Positions 28,587 through 37,527 are shown, numbered from the stretch's first letter. The stretch: 64,000 bases of DNA from Synechocystis salina LEGE 00031 (GCF_015207985.1 NZ_JADEVV010000015.1:1-64000), one strand, 5' to 3'. Made by a program: numbers and translations. Notes: a model not told the origin generated them from the sequence alone.

Positions 28587-28767
28587 GGCAGTTTGCTATT
28601 TTCTTGACTGATCAACAGTGGATCTGGATAATCCTAACCCATTTTGACATTTTCCTTTGGCCCACCGCCAAGGCGATCGCCAGCAACCCGATAAATTTCG
28701 TTTTTCGTGGGTTGAGTTGATGAATTTGGAGCATCATAGTAAGTCATAGGTCTGTATTGATAAAGCC

Positions 28768-30417
28768 ATGAGCCAGTGTCTTAACCCCGATTGTCTAGCG
28801 GTTAACCCAGTCACCCATAAATTTTGTCAAAAATGCGGTCAAAAGCTTTGGCTCAAGGATCGTTACCAGGCTTTAAAGCTGATTGGCCAGGGAGGATTTG
28901 GTAAAACTTTTCTGGCGGTGGATTTGGATAAGCCATCCCAACCCCGTTGTGTGATTAAGCAATTTTTTCCCCAGGGGCAGGGAACTGGATCTTTGGGCAA
29001 GGCGGCGGAGTTATTCCAGGAAGAAGCAAAACGCCTGGATGATTTGGGCAATCATGGGCAAATACCAGAATTGCTGGCCTATTTCATTGCCGATGACCAG
29101 CGTCAATATTTAGTTCAAGAATATATCGAGGGAGAAAATTTAGCCCAGGAGTTAGAAAGCAAAGGGGTTTTTAATGAGGAAAAAATTCGAGCACTGTTGA
29201 TGGACTTGTTGCCAGTGTTGGAATTTATTCATAGTCATCAGGTAATTCACCGGGACATTAAACCGGAAAATATTATTCGTCGCCAGTCGGATCAAAAATT
29301 GGTTTTGGTGGATTTTGGCGCAGCTAAGGCTGTCGAGCCTGGAAATCGCTCGGTCACGGGAACCATAATTGGCTCGGCGGAATATGTGGCCCCGGAGCAG
29401 ATGAATGGTAAAGCGGTCAATGCCAGTGATTTGTACAGCTTAGGCGTTACTTGCTTGAATTTATTAACGGGAATTTCCCCCTTTGACTTATTTGACCAGG
29501 GAGAACATGAATGGTGCTGGCGGGATTATTTAGTCAATAATTCAGTGAGTAATGAGTTAGACAATATTTTAGAAAAGCTGGTGAGTTTGGGAGTGAAAAA
29601 ACGCTATCAAAGTGCTGCCGATGCGCTAAAAGATCTGGGCTTTATAACTCCAAAAGTTTCCACCCAGACGAACGTCAAGATACCGACTATACCCAAAACC
29701 CAACTGCAGTCAGGAAACACACAAACTCTAATTGACATTTTACCTGGAGGAGTGAAATTAGAAATGATAAAAATTCCTGCTGGTAGTTTTATGATGGGCT
29801 CGAATCAAAGTAATGATGAAAAACCAATCCATCGAGTCATTTTGAAAGAATTTTATTTGGGTAAATATCCAGTCACTCAGGAACAATGGCAAGTGGTGAT
29901 GGAAAATAATCCTTCTGATTTTAGGAATGATCTAAAAAATCCAGTAGAACGTGTTTCTTGGGACAATTGTCAAGAGTTTTGTCACAAGTTATCCAATCTT
30001 ACTAAGAAAAATTATAGATTAGCCAGTGAAGCGGAATGGGAATATGCTTGCCGGGCTGGAACCACCACCCACTACTCCTTTGGAGATAATCCAGTAGAGC
30101 TAGGAAATTATGCCTGGTATTCCCAGAACTCTGCCGCAAGAACCCATCCTGTGGGCCAAAAAAACCCCAATTTCTGGGGACTGTATGATATGCACGGCAA
30201 TGTGTGGGAGTGGTGTGAGGATAGCTGGCATGAGAACTACAGGGGGGCCTCTGTAGATGGAACTTCCTGGATTAATAGTCGTTCTCAAAATAACTTCCGT
30301 GTAGTTCGGGGAGGTTCTTGGGGCAACTACTCCGAAAACTGTCGTTGCGCTAACCGTGGCAGCAGCAATCTTAACTACAGGTATAATTACAGCGGTTTTC
30401 GTTTAGCGCTAGGCTGA
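28768..30417 (+). CDS. Ser/Thr kinase fused to FGE-type C-lectin domain, probable DGR target
   Basis: A 549-residue fusion. The N-terminal zinc ribbon (C4, C9, C20, C23) leads into a Hanks-type kinase (~33-290) with GQGGFGKTFLA, HRDIKPENI and DFGAAKA, all catalytic residues present. After a short linker, residues ~325-549 form a formylglycine-generating-enzyme/C-type-lectin fold: IPAGSFMMGS, LGKYPVTQEQWQVVM, LASEAEWEYACRAG, MHGNVWEWCEDSW. The first active-site cysteine of true FGE is absent, so this is more likely a ligand-binding fold. The C-terminus VVRGGSWGNYSENCRCANR through SGFRLAL has the form of a diversity-generating retroelement variable repeat. The 3' half is more AT-rich than its neighbours, suggesting transfer. 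Confidence 0.85.
   Translation: MSQCLNPDCLAVNPVTHKFCQKCGQKLWLKDRYQALKLIGQGGFGKTFLAVDLDKPSQPRCVIKQFFPQGQGTGSLGKAAELFQEEAKRLDDLGNHGQIPELLAYFIADDQRQYLVQEYIEGENLAQELESKGVFNEEKIRALLMDLLPVLEFIHSHQVIHRDIKPENIIRRQSDQKLVLVDFGAAKAVEPGNRSVTGTIIGSAEYVAPEQMNGKAVNASDLYSLGVTCLNLLTGISPFDLFDQGEHEWCWRDYLVNNSVSNELDNILEKLVSLGVKKRYQSAADALKDLGFITPKVSTQTNVKIPTIPKTQLQSGNTQTLIDILPGGVKLEMIKIPAGSFMMGSNQSNDEKPIHRVILKEFYLGKYPVTQEQWQVVMENNPSDFRNDLKNPVERVSWDNCQEFCHKLSNLTKKNYRLASEAEWEYACRAGTTTHYSFGDNPVELGNYAWYSQNSAARTHPVGQKNPNFWGLYDMHGNVWEWCEDSWHENYRGASVDGTSWINSRSQNNFRVVRGGSWGNYSENCRCANRGSSNLNYRYNYSGFRLALG
30301..30414 (+). repeat. Candidate DGR variable repeat (VR) at the 3' end of the kinase-lectin gene
   Basis: The codons between the fixed GGSW and SGFRLAL blocks are GGC, AAC, TAC, AAC, TGC, GGC, AGC, AAT, TAT and the like. 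They are what AAC/AAT/AGC template codons give after substitution only at adenines. Fixed residues of DGR lectin repeats (RGGSW, CR, A-R, GFR) are all in place. No template repeat is seen in the window, so this is a pattern-based call. Confidence 0.55.
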
Positions 30418-30534
30418 GGCAAGACTTGGTTATTTTTTGCTTTTTCCTTTTTTAGTTCTCGCTTTCATCGGTCTGTTTTGTGTAGCTAGAAATAATCAGC
30501 CCAGTGGGATGTGTTAATAATTAGGGCAGCGAAT

Positions 30535-30571
30535 TATAATGCGAAGTGTACAATATTTACGTCAAATACAC
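30535..30571 (+). promoter_or_regulatory. Candidate higBA promoter and operator
   Basis: A perfect TATAAT at 30535-30540 is followed by an inverted repeat, GTGTA (30546-30550) and TACAC (30567-30571), placed where HigA autorepression would act. The -35 is weak. This is inferred from position and symmetry. Confidence 0.35.
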
Positions 30572-30597
30572 ACGGTCAACTAACTTCAAAGCAAAAA

Positions 30598-30891
30598 TTG
30601 ATTACGTCCTTTGGCAACCAAGCAACTGCTGACCTGTTCAACGGCATCAATAGCCGAAATTCAAGAAAAATCCCATCTGAGATTACACAAAAAGCCTTGA
30701 ATAAATTGGATATTTTAAACGCTGTTGAGAAGTTGGAAGAACTAAATAGTCCCCCCGGCAATCGTTTAGAAGCACTCAAGGGAAACTTAAAAGGATTTTA
30801 TAGTATTCGGATTAACAACCAATGGCGAATCATTTTTCAATGGCAAAATGGTAATGTCAGTCAAGTCCAAATTATTGATTATCACGATTAA
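30598..30891 (+). CDS. higB: HigB-type RelE-fold toxin
   Basis: A 97-residue mRNA interferase of the HigB family. From the TTG at 30598 it reads (M)ITSFGNQATADLFNGINSRNSR, the usual HigB opening. It continues with KALNKLDILNAVEKLEELNSPPGNRLEALKG and the C-terminal strand IRINNQWRIIFQWQNGN, which carries the conserved W-R-I. The frame is open upstream, but the family start fits TTG. The antitoxin follows 5 bp later, the toxin-first order of higBA modules. Confidence 0.85.
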   Translation: MITSFGNQATADLFNGINSRNSRKIPSEITQKALNKLDILNAVEKLEELNSPPGNRLEALKGNLKGFYSIRINNQWRIIFQWQNGNVSQVQIIDYHD

Positions 30892-30896
30892 ATAAT

Positions 30897-31178
30897 ATGC
30901 TCCCAACCAATCGCCTCCCCACCCATCCCGGAATCATTCTCTTAGAAGAATTTCTTGAACCCATGAACATCACCCAAGAAACCCTAGCCACTTATTTGAA
31001 TATTTCAGTAAAACAAATCAATGAAATTATTCAAGAAAAAAATGAAATTACCCCCAAAATAGCCTGGTTATTAGCTCAAGCTTTTGATACTACACCACAG
31101 TTTTGGATGAACTTACAGACTAATTATGACTTAGCCTTAAACAAACCACAAGAAACCAAACAAGCAATAAAAGTTTGA
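30897..31178 (+). CDS. higA: HigA-type XRE antitoxin
   Basis: A 93-residue helix-turn-helix antitoxin that neutralises HigB and represses the operon. It shows RLPTHPGIILLEEFLEPMNI, then TQETLATYLNISVKQINEII as the HTH, and AWLLAQAFDTTPQFWMNLQTNYDL, the standard HigA/VapI family motifs. It lies 5 bp after higB. The pair sits in the AT-rich patch behind the kinase-lectin gene. Confidence 0.92.
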   Translation: MLPTNRLPTHPGIILLEEFLEPMNITQETLATYLNISVKQINEIIQEKNEITPKIAWLLAQAFDTTPQFWMNLQTNYDLALNKPQETKQAIKV

Positions 31179-31537
31179 AGAATTTGTTGTTGGAGGATGC
31201 GATAGTCTGAGCCAGAAATATTTATTCTTGATTGACTGCAGTACTTTAGTTGTATTAGGCTACATTTGCCACAGCGTTAAATATTCAAGAACGGCGATCG
31301 CCCTCAATCTCTCAGGGGTCTGATGCTAGGGAAAGCATTAAGTTTGGTTTTTTGCTATAACCACCTGACCACCTCAAAGGCAATTAAGGCGATCAACCCA
31401 CCCCCATCCCAAATGCCACTGGAGCTTTAGTTAGGGTTTTCTCGTGCAATGATTTGATAGAATTTAAACCGTCTGCCCAGGTTTTAACTCCCTGCATACC
31501 AAGGGATCCCCAAAGAGATTTAAGAGATACAACCACC
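31179..31537. other. Intergenic region upstream of pdhC
   Basis: About 360 bp with one HIP1 site near 31292 and no supported ORF. It should carry the pdhC promoter and leader; no element is convincing by eye. Confidence 0.35.
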
Positions 31538-32848
31538 ATGATCTACGACATTTTCATGCCGGCCCTGAGTTCCACCATGACCGAGGGTAAAATCGTTTCC
31601 TGGACTAAGTCCCCCGGCGACAAAGTAGAAAAAGGCGAAACTGTCTTGGTGGTGGAATCGGACAAGGCCGATATGGACGTGGAGTCCTTTAATGAAGGTT
31701 ACCTGGCCGCTATTCTAGTCCCAGCAGGGGAAGAAGCCCCCGTGGGAGCAACCCTCGGGTTAGTGGCGGAAACGGAAGCAGAAATTGCCGAAGCTCAAGC
31801 TAAAGCAGGCTCTGGTGGTTCCTCCAGTGCGCCCCCTGCTCCAGCCCCCCAACAACCGGAACCAGCGGCGATCGCCACTGCAACTGCCACAGAAACAGCC
31901 CCTACCCCCAGCAGTAATGGCCATGGCAATGGCAAGGGTAGTGGCAGGATTGTTGCTTCCCCCCGGGCGAAAAAACTAGCCAAAGAATTAAAAGTTGATC
32001 TGGCCACCGTGGCTGGCACCGGTCCCCACGGCAGAATTGTGGCCGCCGATATTGAAGGTGCCGCCGGCAAACCTGTCAGTGCTCCCATCGCTTCCCCCAG
32101 TGCCCCTGCCCCGAAAGCATCTCCTGCCCCTGCTCCAGCGGCAACATCTACCCCCACTCCCCCCAGTGTTCCCGTCGGTCAGACAGTGCCCCTGACCACT
32201 TTCCAAAAGGCTTTGGTGCAAAATATGGTGGCCGCCATGGCCGCTCCCACGTTCCGGGTGGGCTACACCATCACCACCGATGGGTTGGACCAACTTTATA
32301 AGCAAATCAAGGGCAAAGGGGTGACCATGACCGCCCTGTTGGCCAAAGCAGTGGCCCTGGCTTTGAAAAAACATCCCATTGTCAATGCCAGCTATACAGA
32401 CCAAGGTATTACTTACCATAAAGATATTAATATTGCCCTGGCGGTGGCCATGCCGGATGGCGGTTTAATTACCCCGGTGTTGCAAAACGCAGATCAAGTG
32501 GATATCTATTCCCTCTCTCGCCGTTGGAAGGAATTGGTGGACCGGGCCCGGGCCAAGCAGTTACAGCCCGAAGAATACAGCAGTGGTACTTTCACCATTT
32601 CCAATTTAGGTATGTTTGGGGTAGACCGGTTTGACGCCATTCTGCCGCCGGGACAGGGGGGAATTTTAGCCGTGGGCGCTTCCCGACCCCAGGTGGTGGC
32701 CAATGAAGAAGGTTTAATTGGTACCAAACGGCAAATGGGAGTTAACGTCACCTGTGACCATCGGGTCATCTATGGGGCCCACGCCGCCGCCTTCCTCAAG
32801 GATTTGGCCGCCATTATTGAAGAGAATGCTCAGTCTTTGACTATGTAA
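31538..32848 (+). CDS. pdhC: Pyruvate dehydrogenase E2, dihydrolipoamide acetyltransferase
   Basis: The core acetyltransferase of the PDH complex, making acetyl-CoA. The 436-residue protein starts MIYDIFMPALSSTMTEG. It has one lipoyl domain with the lipoylated lysine in VVESDKADMDVE (~43), an Ala/Pro-rich linker, a peripheral-subunit-binding domain (SPRAKKLAKELKVDLATVAGTGPHGRI), a second flexible linker, and the catalytic domain ending in VTCDHRVIYGAHAA, where DHR carries the catalytic histidine. I start it at the ATG at 31538, which gives the family N-terminus. The E1-alpha gene is 22 kb away, so the complex is not encoded as one operon. Confidence 0.95.
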   Translation: MIYDIFMPALSSTMTEGKIVSWTKSPGDKVEKGETVLVVESDKADMDVESFNEGYLAAILVPAGEEAPVGATLGLVAETEAEIAEAQAKAGSGGSSSAPPAPAPQQPEPAAIATATATETAPTPSSNGHGNGKGSGRIVASPRAKKLAKELKVDLATVAGTGPHGRIVAADIEGAAGKPVSAPIASPSAPAPKASPAPAPAATSTPTPPSVPVGQTVPLTTFQKALVQNMVAAMAAPTFRVGYTITTDGLDQLYKQIKGKGVTMTALLAKAVALALKKHPIVNASYTDQGITYHKDINIALAVAMPDGGLITPVLQNADQVDIYSLSRRWKELVDRARAKQLQPEEYSSGTFTISNLGMFGVDRFDAILPPGQGGILAVGASRPQVVANEEGLIGTKRQMGVNVTCDHRVIYGAHAAAFLKDLAAIIEENAQSLTM

Positions 32849-32883
32849 TCCTTTGCCAACTAGGTCAGTTTGGCTGGAGAAGT

Positions 32884-32918
32884 CCCCCAACTCGTTCAGT
32901 TTTGGGGGATTGTCTTTT
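32884..32918 (+). terminator. Terminator of pdhC
   Basis: CCCCCAA (32884-32890) pairs with TTGGGGG (32902-32908) across an 11-nt loop, followed by ATTGTCTTTT. It is 35 bp beyond the pdhC stop. Confidence 0.7.
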
Positions 32919-33008
32919 GGCGCATTTGCCAGCTACTGGGGAAGTTTGAAGTCCAAGATGGCACTGGGCAAACGAGTTCACAAAAGAATCAAAATTTTTT
33001 CAAGTTTT

Positions 33009-33794
33009 CTAATCAGTAACCGGTGCTGGCCAGCCGAGGCGGGTGGGTTGCTGGTAAATCCGATAGAGGGTTCTTAGATCCCTAGGGGAAATCGCCGGTA
33101 CATCGGCAGTCTGGGCTGGGTATAAAGCATCTTCTTCGCGGTCACTGTGCCCCCAAATGCCCAGGGCGTGCCCTAATTCGTGGCGGGCGGTACCTTGGAG
33201 GGAAAGGGGGGCTAGGCCCGGTTTGATGGCGATCGCCATGCGGTGACGCAGTTGAGGTGGAGATGTGTCAGTCCAATAAAACTCATAGCTAGCCTGGGCG
33301 GTGCGGGCTCGACCAAAACTAACCAAGCCCGTTTCTGGGTCCACTGTGCGGGATAGGGGCGGTTCCCGGTAAAAAATGGCAATGTCAGCCTCGGTGGTAT
33401 TTTCAACTATGGTGAGGGGAAAAACACTTTGCCAGTCGGCGATCGCCGTTTTAATGGCCTGTTGCCAGGTGTAGTAACGTTTCTGGGCAGCACTGCCGGG
33501 GGTTAATGCGGGGGGATAATCCACCGCTACAGTGACAGGAAATCTAGACCAGACTAGATGCCCGAGGGGGGAAGATTGCACTTGGGCAAAATAGTCACTG
33601 CCATCATCCCCAGGGAAACTGCGATTCTCCAGGCTAATGCCCAAATCTACCAATTCAGGGGGGAGGGGATGAACTTGGAGTGCTGGTAAAGTCGGCTTGT
33701 CCCCATTGCTGGCGATCGCCGGTAGCTTAACCAGCAGTAAAGTCAACAACAATAGGGCCAGGAAATAGGCCCAGGGTTTTATACGTTCTTTCAA
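33009..33794 (-). CDS. Exported metzincin-like zinc protease
   Basis: A 261-residue protein with an N-terminal membrane or signal segment (AYFLALLLLTLLLVKLPAIAS). The C-terminal half contains GTARHELGHALGIWGHSDREEDALYP, the HExGHxxGxxGHS metzincin zinc site of matrixin-type peptidases, followed by a conserved-looking proline/tyrosine stretch (DVPAISPRDLRTLYRIYQ). Export to the periplasm or lumen is predicted. The substrate is unknown. It is upstream of nothing in particular; secG and gpmI precede it on the same strand. Confidence 0.8.
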   Translation of the reverse strand: MKERIKPWAYFLALLLLTLLLVKLPAIASNGDKPTLPALQVHPLPPELVDLGISLENRSFPGDDGSDYFAQVQSSPLGHLVWSRFPVTVAVDYPPALTPGSAAQKRYYTWQQAIKTAIADWQSVFPLTIVENTTEADIAIFYREPPLSRTVDPETGLVSFGRARTAQASYEFYWTDTSPPQLRHRMAIAIKPGLAPLSLQGTARHELGHALGIWGHSDREEDALYPAQTADVPAISPRDLRTLYRIYQQPTRLGWPAPVTD

Positions 33795-33920
33795 AATTCT
33801 TACCCCTGTGGAGCAAACCCCTCAACCGCCAACGCCTAAGGCAGTATCGCCCAAAGCTTGGCCAGATCAAAGAAGTTTTGGCGATCGAGAAGGGTCAAAT
33901 CGTCCCCCATATCCCCTAAC

Positions 33921-34154
33921 TTAATTGGCCAGCCAGCCAGCACTCAAAATGATGGTCAGCCCAATGAAAATAATGCTCAGGGTCCAGGTCACTTGGTTGA
34001 GGGTTTTTTCTGCACTTTTGGCACTGGTAAACAATTGGGCTTGGCCACCAATGCCAGCAATGCCATCCCCTTTAGGGCTGTGGAGCAACACCAGTACGGT
34101 CAACAGGGCGGCGGAAGCCATCCAAATAATTCTTAGAACAGTAATTAAAGTCAT
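33921..34154 (-). CDS. secG: Protein translocase subunit SecG
   Basis: A 77-residue subunit of SecYEG. Two membrane helices (VLRIIWMASAALLTVLVLLHSP and VTWTLSIIFIGLTIILSAGW) are linked by the conserved GDGIAGIGGQAQLFTSAKSAEK loop. gpmI lies 64 bp upstream on the same strand, an arrangement common in cyanobacteria. Confidence 0.93.
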   Translation of the reverse strand: MTLITVLRIIWMASAALLTVLVLLHSPKGDGIAGIGGQAQLFTSAKSAEKTLNQVTWTLSIIFIGLTIILSAGWLAN

Positions 34155-34218
34155 AACAATCTAGCGCCCCTCGGCGATCGTGCAGGCTTCCCATTTTAGC
34201 GCGTTTACATCACCCTAA

Positions 34219-35817
34219 CTAACGGGAGAGGTTAACCGGAGTGCGATTGGTCTTAATTTCCACCAACGGCTGATCAATTAGGGTTTTACCGGTCATTTCT
34301 GCTGGAACAGGCAACTGCAAAATATCCAAAATCGTGGGGGCAATGTCCGCCAGCTTCCCCCCTTCCCGCAGCTTGACTTCGCCACCATGGCCAGGAATTT
34401 TGCGTCCTTCCCCTTCCACCAAAATAAACGGCACTGGGTTGGTGGTGTGGGCAGTCCAGGGATTACCCGACTCATCGCTCATATATTCCGCATTGCCATG
34501 GTCGGCGGTGATTAACACGGTGCCCCCCATTTTAGCGGCACTGGCCAGGAGGCGTCCCACATTGAGGTCGACGGTTTCGATCGCCTGAATCGCTTCTTTG
34601 AGTTTACCGGTGTGCCCCACCATATCGGGATTGGCATAGTTGACCACCACCAGGGAGTAAATGCCTTTTTCCATGGCTCGACAAACCGTATCGGTAACGG
34701 CTTTGGCAGACATTTGGGGCGCTTTGTCGTAGGTGGATACCATGGGGCTTTGAATTAGCTCCCGGTCTTCCCCGGCAAAGGGTTGTTCCAAACCGCCATT
34801 GAAAAAGTAGGTGACATGGGGATATTTTTCCGTTTCTGCCGTGCGGAACTGCTTCATTCCGTGGCGGGCAACAATCTCTCCCAAAATGTTATTCAGATTT
34901 TGCGGCTCAAAGGCCACAACCACTGGCAGGGCAGGATCGTACTGGGTGAAGGTGACAAAATCTAGGGGCTGAATCCTTTCCCTGGGAAAACCATCAAAGC
35001 TGGGGTTAACCAAAGCGTAGCAAAGTTGTCTAGCTCGGTCGGGACGAAAGTTGTAGAAGATGACCCCGTCCCCAGAGGCGATCGCCCCGGTGCCTACCCT
35101 AGTGGGGGGAATAAATTCATCGGTAATGTCGTTGGCGTAATAATCTTTCACCACCTGGGCAGCACTACGGCCATCCCCTACCCCATCCTCTGTCATGACT
35201 CGATAGGCCTTTTCCACCCGGTCCCAACGGCGGTCGCGGTCGAGGGCGTAATAGCGGCCACTGACACTGACAATACGCCCCAAACCAATTTTGTCGAGAT
35301 GGGCTTGGATTTGTTGGACAAAATGGGCCCCTTCATTGGTGGGGGTATCCCGGCCATCGGTAATGGCGTGGATGCAAAGTTGACTAATGCCTTGGAGTTT
35401 AGTCAAGTCAATTAGCCCTAAAAGATGGTCAATGTGGGAGTGAACTCCCCCGTCGGAACAAAGACCGATTAAATGCAATTTGCCACGGCGATCGCGCACT
35501 CGTTGGCAAACTTTCACCAAGGCTTCATTCTCAAAAAAACTACCGTCTTCAATGGCGTCACTAATACGTACCAACTCCTGGGGCACCACCCGCCCAGCGC
35601 CTAAATTGAGGTGACCAACTTCGGAGTTACCCATTTGACCTTTGGGCAAACCCACATCTTTCCCGGAGGTATTCACCAGGGTATTGGGGTAAGCCGTGAT
35701 CAGACTATCCATAATGGGGGTGTTAGCCTGGGCAATTGCATTTGCGCGGGTATCTGGGCGATAGCCCCAGCCATCTAGGATGACCAGAACCACCGGGGCG
35801 ATCGGTGCCTCTGCCAT
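34219..35817 (-). CDS. gpmI: 2,3-BPG-independent phosphoglycerate mutase
   Basis: Interconverts 3- and 2-phosphoglycerate, the exit from the Calvin cycle to lower glycolysis. The 532-residue enzyme starts MAEAPIAPVVLVILDGWGYR at 35817. It has the phosphoserine in QMGNSEVGHLNLGAG and the metal sites DGRDTPTNEGAHF, DHGNAEYMSD and AHTTNPVPFI. The C-terminal tail after MTGKTLIDQP (LVEIKTNRTPVNLSR) is an extension of the kind reported to be needed for inhibition by PirC. The pirC gene is at 14469, in the same window. The start at 35850 adds 11 residues without family support. Confidence 0.95.
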   Translation of the reverse strand: MAEAPIAPVVLVILDGWGYRPDTRANAIAQANTPIMDSLITAYPNTLVNTSGKDVGLPKGQMGNSEVGHLNLGAGRVVPQELVRISDAIEDGSFFENEALVKVCQRVRDRRGKLHLIGLCSDGGVHSHIDHLLGLIDLTKLQGISQLCIHAITDGRDTPTNEGAHFVQQIQAHLDKIGLGRIVSVSGRYYALDRDRRWDRVEKAYRVMTEDGVGDGRSAAQVVKDYYANDITDEFIPPTRVGTGAIASGDGVIFYNFRPDRARQLCYALVNPSFDGFPRERIQPLDFVTFTQYDPALPVVVAFEPQNLNNILGEIVARHGMKQFRTAETEKYPHVTYFFNGGLEQPFAGEDRELIQSPMVSTYDKAPQMSAKAVTDTVCRAMEKGIYSLVVVNYANPDMVGHTGKLKEAIQAIETVDLNVGRLLASAAKMGGTVLITADHGNAEYMSDESGNPWTAHTTNPVPFILVEGEGRKIPGHGGEVKLREGGKLADIAPTILDILQLPVPAEMTGKTLIDQPLVEIKTNRTPVNLSR

Positions 35818-35910
35818 GGTTATTGCCTCACTACAGTTAAAAGTCTGCAAAAGATGCCATTGATAATACCATCAAAAACATCCGGGGCAACTACCGCCCT
35901 AGGCCAAGCA

Positions 35911-37527
35911 TTAGTTGTTAATATCCATGGCCTGCTCAAGTTGGGCCGGCGTTAGGCTTTGTACTAGTTGTAAGGGCAGGGGAGCTTGACTCATTCTTTG
36001 CACTGCTTCATCCGTCAAATACAATGCCGAATCACTATTTTGCTGGAGATAAAGATCAAAGAAAGCTAATCCTAAACTTTTTAGGTAGGTATAGGCTAAA
36101 TCCTGGCCAGGGCCAACAATTTTTTCCGGCAGATTTTCCGTACCTGCAATGAAGGACAAATGGGTCGCATTTTGCACTAAGAGCAGATATTTATCCGTGT
36201 CCTCAATCAGGGAAAAGGGAATGATTTGTTCCGGCACTGGTGGAGCAAAAATATCATCACTACCGGCCACAATCAGGGTGGGTACGGCCAGGTTTTTCAT
36301 GCCATCGGGGCCAAAAATGGGGTTGGTGACGGGGTTAATGGCCAGCACAGCTTTAATCCGTTTATCCTGGAGGTCGGAGAGGGGTGGGGCACTATCTACC
36401 CCCTGGCATTGCCAGAGTAGGGCGGGGTTGAGGTTGATTTGGTTAGGCTGGTTTAACTTTTCGCATTCTTGGAGCAATGCGGGCCATTCCAAACTGGCTC
36501 CTCCACTGGCGATCGCCGTGTAGCCACCGAGGGAGTGACCCAAAATTCCCACATTGTTAATGTCAAATTTGCCCTGCCAAGCGGGGTCTGTGGCCGCTTT
36601 TTGAGTCAGGGTATCCAGCACTAAGGTGACATCCTTGGGTTGTTCTAGCCAGGCATTGGGATTGGGAAACGCATCTAGGCCCTGGAGGGAATCCTGCATC
36701 CGAGCTGCATCACTTTCGGGAAAATCAATGCCGGCGATCGCAAAGCCATAGGAAGCCAAATGATCGGCAATGTAGGTAAAGGCCTGAAAATTAGAATTTA
36801 AGCCAGGGGCAATCACCACCAAGGGAACAGGCTTAGTGTTGCCCTGGGGTAGATAAACAAAAACTTTGACTGGTTGACCGTCGGGACGGGGGATGGTGAG
36901 ATTAGTGGTTTTCCATTGTTGTGGTCCAGGCTCAGCCAAGGCTAAGGGTTTTAGGTTGGGGGGCACGGGGGGAGAGGGACTGTCCTGTTTGCCCAACCAG
37001 GTAAAAATTCGATCAGTGGCTTGGTATAAACTATCCGCTTGGTCAATGGTATTTTTAAAAGTATCTAGGTTTAAAACCAAGTCTGAGCCGCCATAGGCAT
37101 TAATAACATCGATAATTTTAAAGCCATCAGGATTTTGGGCCGCCGTAATAATTGCCCCTTCCAAAAAGGGTTGACTTTCATTGGTTGGAGCGGCAATAAT
37201 ATAGCTCAATTGTTGGGCAATTTCCTTGCCAAAAGTTGTATTAAAAAACCGAAAAGCTTCTATGGAATTGAGCTTAAAAGAATGGTTTAATAAACCACGA
37301 AATTTTTCTAGTTCTTCCGGCTTGAGATGTTGGGTATAAAATTTGAAATCTGGGTCGATGGTGCCAGTTTCAGCAAAAGTTGTCAGGCTTTGCACAGAAA
37401 TATCAAATTGTCCCAGGGGCATAATCGAAAAGGTGATGGTTTCTGCCCCTTTGATTGCCCTTGGTGAAGCTAGGACCAAAAAACTGGAGGTAAGGGCAAT
37501 TCCTAAAAAGCGTTTGAAGTTAATCAT
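35911..37527 (-). CDS. Exported alpha/beta hydrolase with DUF1400 domain
   Basis: A 538-residue periplasmic-type protein. A signal peptide (FLGIALTSSFLVLASPRAIKGAE) is followed by the DUF1400 domain (residues ~29-150: IMPLGQFDISVQSLTTFAETG). A dienelactone-hydrolase-like domain follows, with the nucleophile elbow ILGHSLGGYTAIA, the acid in IVAGSDDIFAPP, and a histidine in ATHLSFIAG. Esterase or lipase activity is likely. It is encoded behind gpmI on the same strand but separated by 93 bp. Confidence 0.83.
   Translation of the reverse strand: MINFKRFLGIALTSSFLVLASPRAIKGAETITFSIMPLGQFDISVQSLTTFAETGTIDPDFKFYTQHLKPEELEKFRGLLNHSFKLNSIEAFRFFNTTFGKEIAQQLSYIIAAPTNESQPFLEGAIITAAQNPDGFKIIDVINAYGGSDLVLNLDTFKNTIDQADSLYQATDRIFTWLGKQDSPSPPVPPNLKPLALAEPGPQQWKTTNLTIPRPDGQPVKVFVYLPQGNTKPVPLVVIAPGLNSNFQAFTYIADHLASYGFAIAGIDFPESDAARMQDSLQGLDAFPNPNAWLEQPKDVTLVLDTLTQKAATDPAWQGKFDINNVGILGHSLGGYTAIASGGASLEWPALLQECEKLNQPNQINLNPALLWQCQGVDSAPPLSDLQDKRIKAVLAINPVTNPIFGPDGMKNLAVPTLIVAGSDDIFAPPVPEQIIPFSLIEDTDKYLLLVQNATHLSFIAGTENLPEKIVGPGQDLAYTYLKSLGLAFFDLYLQQNSDSALYLTDEAVQRMSQAPLPLQLVQSLTPAQLEQAMDINN

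Noticed and set aside
29766-30417. Active formylglycine-generating enzyme
   Set aside because: The fold motifs are present but the first of the two catalytic cysteines is missing in the aligned C-terminal segment, so sulfatase maturation is unlikely.
28768-31178. Search for a reverse transcriptase or template repeat next to the DGR-like repeat
   Set aside because: No frame in the window shows RT motifs, and I saw no second copy of the GGSW-GFR region, so a complete local DGR is not claimed.
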